A stretch of 35,195 bases of DNA from a bacterium. GTDB lineage: Bacteria; Actinomycetota; Acidimicrobiia; Spongiisociales; ZC4RG35. The translations under genes were made by a program, and so were the position numbers. The DNA lies in assembly GCA_028824015.1 (NCBI GenBank), contig JAPPFC010000008.1, forward strand, positions 1 to 35,195. Reading direction: 5' to 3'. Under the pieces are notes generated by a model. That model was not told the origin of the DNA. It ran no database searches and was given only the letters and a program-made list of their open reading frames with translations. Positions 25,499 through 32,301 of the stretch are shown piece by piece (position 1 is the first letter of the stretch; every line of letters begins with the position of its first letter).

Positions 25499-26254
25499 CT
25501 AGGCGATGGTCTGGCCGGCGTCCAGGTAGATGGTGGTGCCGGTCGCCATCCGGGAGTCGTCCGAGGCTAGGAACACCGCTGCTCCCACAATGTCTTCGGG
25601 AACCCCGATGATTCCGAAGGGAATCATGGACAACCGGTAGGCGCGGAACTCCGGGTCGGCAAGGTCCTCCCGGTTCAGGTCCGTCTCGATCAGGCCTGGC
25701 GCTATGGCGTTTGCCCGGATCTTGTGGGGAGCCAGCTCGGACGCCAGTTGGCGAGTGAGCATCCGCACGCCACCTTTCGCAACGCAATAGTGGGTCAGGT
25801 CCCGGCCCGCCAGCGTGTCGCCGGCAGACGACATATTGATGATCACCCCGCCGTCGCCCTGGCTGACCATCTGTTTGGCGGCCGCCTGGGCGCAGAGGAA
25901 GAATCCCTTGAGGTTCACATCGAGGATCTTGTCCCACTCTGACTCCTCGATCTCCAGCAAAGGGGTCCGGATGAGGATGCCCGCGTTGTTCACCAGGATG
26001 TCGATTCTCCCGAACCGGTCCACCGCCGCCGACATCAAACCGGCCACATCCGAGGATGAGGAAGTGTCGGCCTGCACGGCGATGGCTTCCGATCCCATCG
26101 CCTCGATCTCGGCCACCGCCGAGTCCGCAGCTCCCTGGTCACTCCGGTAGTTGACCACCACCTTCGCCCCTTCCCTCCCGTATCCCAGGGCGATGGCCCT
26201 CCCAATGGAACGGGAGGACCCGGTGACTACCGCAACTCTGTCTTTCAGTCGCAT
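25499..26254 (-). CDS. SDR-family NAD(P)-dependent oxidoreductase
   Basis: Classical short-chain dehydrogenase/reductase of 251 residues. It has the nucleotide-binding VVTGSSRSIGRAIA near residue 9 (the usual TGxxxGxG with Ser in the middle Gly position) and NNAG near residue 88. The catalytic set is complete: Asn in VNLKG, Ser in NMSSAGD, and Y-C-V-A-K. The C-terminal tail (GTTIYLDAGQTIA) is typical of FabG- and glucose-dehydrogenase-like members. The ATG follows TTAGGAG at seven bases and lies 13 bases after the nicX-like stop, so the two are co-transcribed; an alcohol or ketone intermediate of the same pathway is the likely substrate. The second nicX-like gene is followed by a decayed copy of this gene with identical spacing. 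Confidence 0.9.
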   Translation of the reverse strand: MRLKDRVAVVTGSSRSIGRAIALGYGREGAKVVVNYRSDQGAADSAVAEIEAMGSEAIAVQADTSSSSDVAGLMSAAVDRFGRIDILVNNAGILIRTPLLEIEESEWDKILDVNLKGFFLCAQAAAKQMVSQGDGGVIINMSSAGDTLAGRDLTHYCVAKGGVRMLTRQLASELAPHKIRANAIAPGLIETDLNREDLADPEFRAYRLSMIPFGIIGVPEDIVGAAVFLASDDSRMATGTTIYLDAGQTIA

Positions 26255-26267
26255 GGATTACTCCTAA

Positions 26268-27308
26268 CTACTCCAACTCGAATCCGGGCACCACGAAACT
26301 CCCCCGATCAATGATCTGGGTATCACCAACCGCTATGGAGTGGTTGCGAGTGGGGATGTCGAAATGGAAGTTCACCCGGTTCTGGCCGCCCAGCTTGTGG
26401 GTGAAGTTGGCGCCGAATGCAATCAGCATGTTGCCGTAATAACTCTCGGTGTCCATCACTCCCCCGCCTTCCCAGAAGCGAAGGCCCAGGGCGTTCCAAT
26501 TGGCTCGATGCTCGTACCCCCAACCGATGTGAGACACACCGTAGGCCCGCTTGTCCTTGGGCAACTCGAAGAAGTCCTTGAGCAGCCGCATGTCGGCGCC
26601 GCCATCCATGGAGACGATGCTTCCTTCCCGCAACTCCATACGGATCGGCTGTTCCACATACTTGCCCATCGGCAGCAGAGCATCACCCGCATCTATCACC
26701 AAGGTTCCCTCGGCCGAGTCCTCCAAGGGCGCCAAGCCGCACTGTCCCGAAGGCCAGTGATCCCACCGTCCCTGCTGGTCCGTGTAGCCATACTGGCATC
26801 CCAGCGGACGGCCCGTGTACCTGACCGTGAAGTCGCTCCCGGCATCCGACCAAACCCGCATGGTGTCTGAGGTCGCCAACAGTTCCATGCTTCTTTCGCC
26901 CCGCTTGCGGATCTCAGGAAGGGGGAACATCCGGCGTAGGTGGTCCTCAGGCTCCTCGATCATCAGGGAACGGACACCCGCCGCCAAGGCCTCATTATGA
27001 GCATCGGAGTAGATCCAATGGGACCCCATACTGGCCAGAAAACCCACCACCAGGTCGCAACCCTTCCAAGCATCGACGATGGTACGCGACTTCATCCACG
27101 AGTCGTCGGCGGCCACCATGATCTGAAAGAAATCACCACCCAGCACCCTGACCGCTCCCATCAAAGCCGTGATGTAAGCCGGGTTGCTCTGAGTGTTGGT
27201 GAAAGCCATAACCGTCTGCCCGGGGCCGACCCCGCACAACTCCATATGATCTCGGAACATCGGCACCAACTCGGCGCCAGCCGCTGAGGTTGTCGGGACT
27301 CTACGCAA
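26268..27308 (-). CDS. NicX-like 2,5-dihydroxypyridine dioxygenase family protein, copy 1
   Basis: The sequence resembles NicX, the Fe(II) enzyme that opens 2,5-dihydroxypyridine in nicotinate breakdown; the fold is shared with M29-type aminopeptidases. In 346 residues it shows GSDF near 157, GRWDHWPSG near 180, EDSAEGTLVIDAGD near 196, YGVSHIGWG with His260, MDTESYYGNML near 285 and NFHFDIPTRN with His315 and Asp317. These are the two His and one Asp that bind iron in NicX. The substrate may be another N-heterocycle. Translation starts at TTG, preceded by AGGAGG six bases upstream; no ATG is better placed. It is followed 13 bases later by the SDR gene. Confidence 0.85.
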   Translation of the reverse strand: MRRVPTTSAAGAELVPMFRDHMELCGVGPGQTVMAFTNTQSNPAYITALMGAVRVLGGDFFQIMVAADDSWMKSRTIVDAWKGCDLVVGFLASMGSHWIYSDAHNEALAAGVRSLMIEEPEDHLRRMFPLPEIRKRGERSMELLATSDTMRVWSDAGSDFTVRYTGRPLGCQYGYTDQQGRWDHWPSGQCGLAPLEDSAEGTLVIDAGDALLPMGKYVEQPIRMELREGSIVSMDGGADMRLLKDFFELPKDKRAYGVSHIGWGYEHRANWNALGLRFWEGGGVMDTESYYGNMLIAFGANFTHKLGGQNRVNFHFDIPTRNHSIAVGDTQIIDRGSFVVPGFELE

Positions 27309-27370
27309 CGGTCTCCTCCTTGGGAACTATTGGCTCTCTATCGTAACCCGCCCGACCCTGCCTTCCCATG

Positions 27371-27509
27371 GACGGCGTCGGCCGATCCCTGGTCACTCCG
27401 GTAGTTTGGCCACCACCTTTGCTCCTTCCCTCCCGCACCCCAGGGCGACCGTCCTCCCGATGGAACGGGAGGACCCGGCCACTCCTGCAACTCTGTCTTT
27501 AAGTCGCAT
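27371..27509 (-). pseudogene. Frameshifted, truncated copy of the SDR gene
   Basis: Reading from the ATG at 27509, 28 of the first 33 residues are identical to the intact SDR (MRLKDRVA, SSRSIGR, GREGAKVV shared). A one-base insertion (AAAC for AAC) after that point shifts the frame to an early stop. In the other frame homology continues (NYRSDQG) until about 27371, where it ends abruptly. The ribosome-binding site has decayed as well (AAGAG against AGGAG), but the 13-base spacing to the preceding nicX-like stop is kept. The rest of the gene, more than 600 bases, has been deleted. Confidence 0.88.
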
Positions 27510-27522
27510 GGATTGCTCTTGA

Positions 27523-28563
27523 CTACTCCAACTCGAACCCGGGAACCACGAAGCTCCCCCGATCGATGATCTGGGTATCCCCGATAGCAATCGAGTGGTT
27601 GCGGGTGGGAATGTCGAAGTGGAAGTTCGCCCGGTTCTGGCCGCCCAGCTTGCGGAAGAAGTTGGCGCCGAATGCGATCAGCATGTTGCCGTAATAGCTC
27701 TCGGTGTCCATCACTCCCCCGCCTTCCCAGAAGCGAAGGCCCAGAGCGTTCCAGTTGGCCCGGTGCTCGAACCCCCATCCGATGTGGGAGAGGCCGTAGG
27801 CCCGCTTGTCCTTGGCGTTCTCGAAGAAGTCCTTCAGAAGCCGCGCGTCGGCGCCTCCGTCTATCGAGATGATGCTTCCCTCCCGCATCTCTATGCGGAT
27901 GGGCTGCTCGACGTATTTGCCCAACGGCAACAGGGCGTCACCGGCGTCGACTATCAGCGTTCCCTCGGCTGAGTCCTCCAAAGGGGCGACGCCGCACTGC
28001 CCGGAGGGCCAATGGTCCCAACGCCCGGGGGTGTCGGTGTAGCCGTACTGGGATCCCAGGGGTCGACCGGTGTAGCGAACCGAAAAGTCGCTTCCCGCGT
28101 CGGACCAGACCCGCATGATGTCGGACGTGGCCATGTATTCGACGCTCTTGTCACCGCGCTTTCGGATCTCCGGAATCGGGAACAGGCGACGCAGGTGGTC
28201 TTCGGGCTCCTCGATCATCAGGCTGCGAACGCCGGCCTCCAGGGCCTCGTTGTGGGCGTCGGAGTAGATCCAGTGCGACCCCATGCTGGCCAGGAATCCC
28301 ACGACCAGGTCGCTTCCCTTCCAGGCATCGACGATGGTACGCGACTTCATCCACGAGTCGTCAGCGGCCACCATGATCTGAAAGAAGTCTCCACCCAGCA
28401 CCCCGACGGCTCCCATGAGGGCGGTTATGTAAGCCGGATTGCTGTGTGTGTTGGTGAAGGCCATGACGGTCTGCCCGGGGCCCACGCCACACAACTTCAT
28501 GTGGTCTCGGAACATCGGTACCAGTTCGGCACCGGCTGCTGAGGTGGTTGGGACTCTACGCAA
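27523..28563 (-). CDS. NicX-like 2,5-dihydroxypyridine dioxygenase family protein, copy 2
   Basis: Tandem paralogue of copy 1 with the same length (346 residues) and nearly the same sequence throughout, including long stretches of identical DNA. The iron-site residues are conserved: His of LSHIGWG near 260, His and Asp of NFHFDIPTRN near 315 and 317. It also starts with TTG behind AAGGAGG with six bases between. Differences include GKGSD for GKGCD and ENAKDKRAYGLSH for ELPKDKRAYGVSH. It is the first gene of the nicX-SDR block, with a 438-base noncoding region upstream that probably holds its promoter. Its companion SDR is the pseudogene at 27371-27509. Confidence 0.85.
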   Translation of the reverse strand: MRRVPTTSAAGAELVPMFRDHMKLCGVGPGQTVMAFTNTHSNPAYITALMGAVGVLGGDFFQIMVAADDSWMKSRTIVDAWKGSDLVVGFLASMGSHWIYSDAHNEALEAGVRSLMIEEPEDHLRRLFPIPEIRKRGDKSVEYMATSDIMRVWSDAGSDFSVRYTGRPLGSQYGYTDTPGRWDHWPSGQCGVAPLEDSAEGTLIVDAGDALLPLGKYVEQPIRIEMREGSIISIDGGADARLLKDFFENAKDKRAYGLSHIGWGFEHRANWNALGLRFWEGGGVMDTESYYGNMLIAFGANFFRKLGGQNRANFHFDIPTRNHSIAIGDTQIIDRGSFVVPGFELE

Positions 28564-28712
28564 TTCTTTCCTCCTTCGCTGTTACCGGTTTATCGTAACC
28601 GCTCCGGGGGAACCCCTTTGGTGTGGAGAGGCCTCTCCTATCGAGTTCGAGGAACGACAGTCGTTACATCCGAACGAGGTCCGCGAAAAAACCAACATCT
28701 AACGGGTTGACC

Positions 28713-28735
28713 TTGTCACAGTCCTGACCAATACT
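28713..28735 (+). promoter_or_regulatory. Promoter-like motif TTGTCACAG-N8-AATACT
   Basis: TTGTCACAG, eight bases, AATACT: the same first eight bases and spacing as at 23927 and (minus strand) 170-192. A conventional sigma-70 reading is also possible here: TTGACC at 28707-28712, 17 bases, AATACT at 28730-28735. Either predicts a transcript beginning near 28742 into the structured element. No coding region follows, so a noncoding RNA would be the product. Confidence 0.4.
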
Positions 28736-28741
28736 CACAGG

Positions 28742-28850
28742 AGTCACAAACACCTTCCGGTCCGCCCGACGTCGCCGGACCGCACTTTCGAGGTGAAGGT
28801 CATAGCCGTCTAAACGCGAGCCCCTGGCGGGACCAGCGGCTCGCGTTTCG
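28742..28850 (+). ncRNA. Candidate structured small RNA (no known family recognised)
   Basis: Downstream of the promoter-like motif the plus strand can fold into two hairpins: CGGTCCG (28758-28764) with CGGACCG (28776-28782), flanked by ACCTTC pairing with GAAGGT, and then the long terminator-like stem at 28812-28848. There is no open reading frame of note. Promoter, compact folding and a closing stem together suggest a transcript of about 110 bases. It matches no RNA family I recognise. Transcription is inferred; the same stems would also form in a transcript from the other strand. Confidence 0.3.
28812..28848. terminator. Strong hairpin, possibly a bidirectional terminator
   Basis: AAACGCGAGCC (28812-28822) pairs perfectly with GGCTCGCGTTT (28838-28848). 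Inside, CTGG and CCAG pair again across a 5-base loop after a single C-C mismatch. The A-rich left and T-rich right ends make it usable from both strands. It could end the candidate RNA on the plus strand or the SLH operon on the minus strand, about 155 bases past that operon's stop. Confidence 0.55.
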
Positions 28851-29001
28851 ACCCGTGGAGGCGGTGGCGGGGGTGGGCCCTTAGGTGGAAAATCGATCAG
28901 GCGGTTTTCGCGGGATTGGGTTCGTTTTCGCGACACTGGAGGATCTGTCATCGCCTTGACTTCGGGCTAATGATGGGGGGAGATACTTGCCGGCGGCGAC
29001 G

Positions 29002-31290
29002 CTACTTGATCACGGTCACGCTGAAGCCAGAGCCGTAGATCAAGACATCGAGATCGTCGATGCTGTCAACTTGCCTTCTCCACAGTTCCTCGAAGGTCTC
29101 CACGTCGACGAATTCGCCGTTCGCCTGGAACATGTGGCTGGGTTCATAGCTCCACAGGGTGAAGAAGGTGCGGTATTTGCGAGCGGAGGCATACAACTCG
29201 ACTTCCTCGAGGGCCAGACCCGGGGGCGCGTCGAAGTCACGGTCCCGGATCTCGTCGAATTCCTCCTCGTCGCGGGCGTTGTTCACTATCCATACCACCA
29301 GATCGCCATCCATGTACCTGACCTCGTTCGAGTCCAGGCGGTCATCGTCATCGCGGTCGCTGAAGACCTGTGCGTCGATCCTGACCAGGAAGTCGTGGCC
29401 TTCCCTGAATCCATCCGGGATATCGATCTCTATATCGGCGCTCACCCCCCTGCGATTGATCTTGATGCTGGGAGTCCCCTCGACGTCGGGAACCTCGCTG
29501 ATGGTGTAGACACGGTCGGCGCCGGGAGCCGGAGCATGGTAAAGCTGGTAGCTCAGCGTCGCCTCCAACTCGGTGTTGGGCCTCCCGGTGTAACGGGGGT
29601 CGGTGCCGCGGAGCGTGGCGCCGTACTGGTCGACCAGATCGAACTGGACGGTGATCTCGATCCTGTCCCCCTCCCTCCGCTGGTAGAAGTCGAAGGCGGG
29701 CGGGGTGGCCACCAGGACAGAATCGCCGTCGCTCCAGGCGACCCGATGGGTCTGTTTGGTGCAGCAATCCGCCTCGATGGTGACGGTGTCCAGCCGCTCG
29801 TTGCGAGCCGGACCCCTCAAATTGAATGTGGCGGCGCCGTTGTGGTCGGTGAGTACCGTGGTGTCGGCGCTGACGTCGCGTCCGATGCTGAACAGGTCAG
29901 GATCGGGCCGGCCCGACCGCACATCCTCGGCATCGACTCTTACCGCGCGGCTCTCGACTTCGATCTCGATGGGCACGCCCTCCCTCTCCAGGGGAGCGCC
30001 GTCCTCGTCCAGGAGTTGGATGGAGAACTCGACGGACGAACGACGATCCAAGTCGACTATCAACGCTCCGTTGCCGCTAATCCGGAAGGCGTTGGGGGGC
30101 ACGTCGTGCTGCACGGAGAAGCTGTCTGCGTCCTTCACCGAGACTGCCCGGGCGGCGGAGAAGTCGGCGGTGTCCTCATCGAATCTCTGTCCGTCTCTCT
30201 GACCGACCCACGCATAGATGCTCATGGTCGCCCCGGGGGTTGCGTCGAAGTCCTCGAATAGGTTCCCGTCCAGGTCGACAGCTTCATCCTCGCCATCCCA
30301 GACGCAGTCGCCCTCGCCCAGGATCTTTGTCTCATCACACCTGCCGTCGCTGTTCAGACCACCCTGGGGGTCGGCGGTGTAGAACCAGTCGATCACCACG
30401 TTGTCGGCGGGAGCGAAGTCGTCTTCGCGAACCGAGACCATCATGAAGATCTCGAAGTCATCGGTGCCGTCTGTGGGAGTGACCTGCACCAAGACCCCTC
30501 TCGGACGCAGGTTGGAGTGGTCCAGGACCGCCGCCATGAACTGTGCCATCACGGCCCTGGTCATGTCCTCCCCCGCGCCATAGGCGTGTTCGGACAACCC
30601 GGTCGCCACCCCCAGTTCGTACAACTGGGTCACCGCGGAATACACGCTGTGGGGAACCCCCTCCAGATCGTGGAAGGGAGACACGACGTCGAAGTTCCCG
30701 TCGTTGTCGTTGACGTCGTCGGGCGTGAAGCCGAATGGGATCCGCCCGTCGGCCGCCGGAACCATCAGGTCCATCAGCCTCTGCAGGAAAAGAGCCATCT
30801 CGCCGCGGCTGACATTACGCGCCGGCGCATAGGTGGTGTCGGTGGCGCCAACCGTTATCCCCAACCGGTAGATCCGGCCGATCGCCTCCCGGGACTCCTC
30901 CCCCAGGTCGGCGATGTCTTCGAAGGGTGTGTCCACGCCGTCGTGGACACCGATGCCCACCAGCCCGGCCAGACGCGCCAGGAACAGGGCCATCTGCTCG
31001 CGGGTGACCGGGTCGTCGGGCGAATAGGTGGTGGAAGAAGTCCCCTCGGTGATGCCGTAGTAGAAGATGCAATCGATGTCGGCGGCGATCGGATCGACGC
31101 GGGGAACGTCGACAAAGCCCGCGCTCGGGATTATCTCCTCGGGGCAGGCGTCGAAGGAGGCTAGGTAATCGGGCGCCGGGTCGGCCGCATTGGTGGGAAC
31201 CGCACCGGCCACGAAAACACCGGCCAGCAGCGCCAGGGAGGCCAGCACCCCGACTGTGCGATGGAAGGGTATGCAGAGGCGGGTGGGCAC
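29002..31290 (-). CDS. Secreted SLH-domain surface protein, copy 1
   Basis: A 762-residue exported protein. A signal peptide (hydrophobic core about residues 13-30, likely cleaved after PTNA near 35) precedes three SLH domains at about 59-108, 123-175 and 206-256, with the motif forms VTREQMA, VSRGEMA and MTRAVMA. The remainder is acidic and beta-rich with Ig-like character, conserved with copy 2, including a vicinal Cys pair (EADCCT). An EF-hand-like calcium loop follows (DRDDDDRLDSNE). SLH domains bind pyruvylated wall polymers. The GTG at 31290 is preferred because the protein then aligns end to end with copy 2; the frame extends ten codons further upstream to a TTG. It lies 60 bases after the dipeptidase gene. 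Confidence 0.85.
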   Translation of the reverse strand: MPTRLCIPFHRTVGVLASLALLAGVFVAGAVPTNAADPAPDYLASFDACPEEIIPSAGFVDVPRVDPIAADIDCIFYYGITEGTSSTTYSPDDPVTREQMALFLARLAGLVGIGVHDGVDTPFEDIADLGEESREAIGRIYRLGITVGATDTTYAPARNVSRGEMALFLQRLMDLMVPAADGRIPFGFTPDDVNDNDGNFDVVSPFHDLEGVPHSVYSAVTQLYELGVATGLSEHAYGAGEDMTRAVMAQFMAAVLDHSNLRPRGVLVQVTPTDGTDDFEIFMMVSVREDDFAPADNVVIDWFYTADPQGGLNSDGRCDETKILGEGDCVWDGEDEAVDLDGNLFEDFDATPGATMSIYAWVGQRDGQRFDEDTADFSAARAVSVKDADSFSVQHDVPPNAFRISGNGALIVDLDRRSSVEFSIQLLDEDGAPLEREGVPIEIEVESRAVRVDAEDVRSGRPDPDLFSIGRDVSADTTVLTDHNGAATFNLRGPARNERLDTVTIEADCCTKQTHRVAWSDGDSVLVATPPAFDFYQRREGDRIEITVQFDLVDQYGATLRGTDPRYTGRPNTELEATLSYQLYHAPAPGADRVYTISEVPDVEGTPSIKINRRGVSADIEIDIPDGFREGHDFLVRIDAQVFSDRDDDDRLDSNEVRYMDGDLVVWIVNNARDEEEFDEIRDRDFDAPPGLALEEVELYASARKYRTFFTLWSYEPSHMFQANGEFVDVETFEELWRRQVDSIDDLDVLIYGSGFSVTVIK

Positions 31291-31350
31291 GGACACCTCA
31301 CGGCACTGGCGGGAAGCCAATCGTACCCGGCCCCGCCGGGGGTCACCCCT

Positions 31351-32301
31351 CTAAACGGCCCACACTTTCTTGAACAGTTCTATCCAGTTGTGGCCGAGGA
31401 TCTTCTCGATGGCATCCGTGGGATACCCTCGCTTCACCAACTCCCTGGTGAGGTTGGGAATCTGGGCGGGGGTCTCCAGGCCGATCGGATAGGTCCCGGA
31501 GTCGTCGGGGTAGTCCTCGATGCTCCAGTCGCCCGAGGCGATCATCTCCGCATGGATCTCGGGGCTCAACTCGCAGAAGTCCAGCCCGAGGCCGACCTGG
31601 TCGGGTCCGATCAGGTCCACCAGGTAGTCGATGTGGTCCACCAGGTCCGACACCGTGGCGTCCTTCCCGCCCTGTCGGACAAAGGCCGGGTAGGCGTTCA
31701 CCCCCACCAGTCCTCCCAGGTCCGCCACCGCCCTGATCTGCTCGTCGTCGATGTTGCGACGGTTCTTGCACAGCGCCAGGGGGTTGGAATGGGAGAAGAC
31801 CGGAGGCGTAGACGATGCCCGCATGGCGTCCATGGTGGTGCGCCGCCCGGTGTGCGACAGGTCGACCACTATTCCCAGCCGGTTCATCTCCCGGATGACC
31901 TCACGGCCGAAGGAAGTGAGCGGCCCGTCGCCAGGCTCGAGGCACCCGTCCCCCACCAGGTTGGTCCGGTTGTAGCAGATCTGCACCATCCGCAGGCCCT
32001 GTCGGCGGAAACGCTCGTAGTTGGCCAGATCGTCGCCCAACGGAAGGGTGTTCTGGAAATGGATGATAACTCCCAGCTTCCCCGAAGCGGGGAAACGGTC
32101 GAAGTCCGACGGCTCATTGACGGCGACCAGGCGGTCGTCCTCGGTCAACCACCGGTCCCATTGGTCAAGCAGATCCTGGGTCTCGGCGGGATCTTCCCAG
32201 TTGGCCACGGTGGGAACCGCTATGTCCACCCCGCCCTCGATCCAACCGTCCCAAGCCCCGGGGTCGGTCATCAGGGGGCAAACCCCGTCAACTACGGTCA
32301 C
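31351..32301 (-). CDS. Membrane dipeptidase (M19) family protein
   Basis: The 316-residue protein fits the bacterial branch of the M19/renal dipeptidase family, which cleaves dipeptides, often with D-residues. Visible segments: VVDGVCPL at the N-terminus, LGVIIHFQNTLPLGDDL near residue 76, YNRTNLVGDGCLEPGDGPLTSFGREV near 109, VVDLSHTGRRTTMDA near 147 with a conserved His, and FSHSNPLA near 169 with another. The N-terminal H-x-D ligands and the central Glu of the mammalian enzyme are not conserved, as is usual in this QNT-type branch. No signal peptide is seen. GTG start overlapping the SLH copy 2 stop (GTGA) shows translational coupling, so a cell-wall-linked role is plausible. Confidence 0.85.
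   Translation of the reverse strand: MTVVDGVCPLMTDPGAWDGWIEGGVDIAVPTVANWEDPAETQDLLDQWDRWLTEDDRLVAVNEPSDFDRFPASGKLGVIIHFQNTLPLGDDLANYERFRRQGLRMVQICYNRTNLVGDGCLEPGDGPLTSFGREVIREMNRLGIVVDLSHTGRRTTMDAMRASSTPPVFSHSNPLALCKNRRNIDDEQIRAVADLGGLVGVNAYPAFVRQGGKDATVSDLVDHIDYLVDLIGPDQVGLGLDFCELSPEIHAEMIASGDWSIEDYPDDSGTYPIGLETPAQIPNLTRELVKRGYPTDAIEKILGHNWIELFKKVWAV

Larger units (their letters stand above)
28681..28913. repeat. Repeat element B: long form of the CCGCGAAAA inverted-repeat element
   Basis: The left end CCGCGAAAAAACC (28681-28693) pairs with GGTTTTCGCGG (28903-28913), differing only in the length of the A/T run. The left end continues CCAAC and AACGG as in element A, and the right part carries GGAGGCGGTGGCGGGGG, GGGCCCTTAGG and TTTTCGCG in the same order as A. 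B is therefore A plus about 165 internal bases that contain the promoter-like motif and two hairpins. Either A is a deletion form of B, or B carries an insertion. Confidence 0.5.
28564..29001. other. 438-base noncoding region between the nicX-like and SLH operons
   Basis: No protein gene is supported. It contains a promoter-like motif (28713-28735), a possible structured RNA (28742-28850), a strong hairpin (28812-28848), and the ends of repeat element B (28681 and 28913). TTTTCGCG occurs twice near the right side (28905-28912 and 28926-28933). The regulatory region of the nicX-like operon (minus strand, start 28563) must also lie in its left part, but no clear -10/-35 pair was found there. 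Confidence 0.6.

Noticed and set aside
31351-32301. Dipeptidase lacking the N-terminal H-x-D and central Glu ligands as a new pseudoenzyme
   Set aside because: The FQNT-type bacterial branch of the family commonly shows this pattern, with the later His residues kept.
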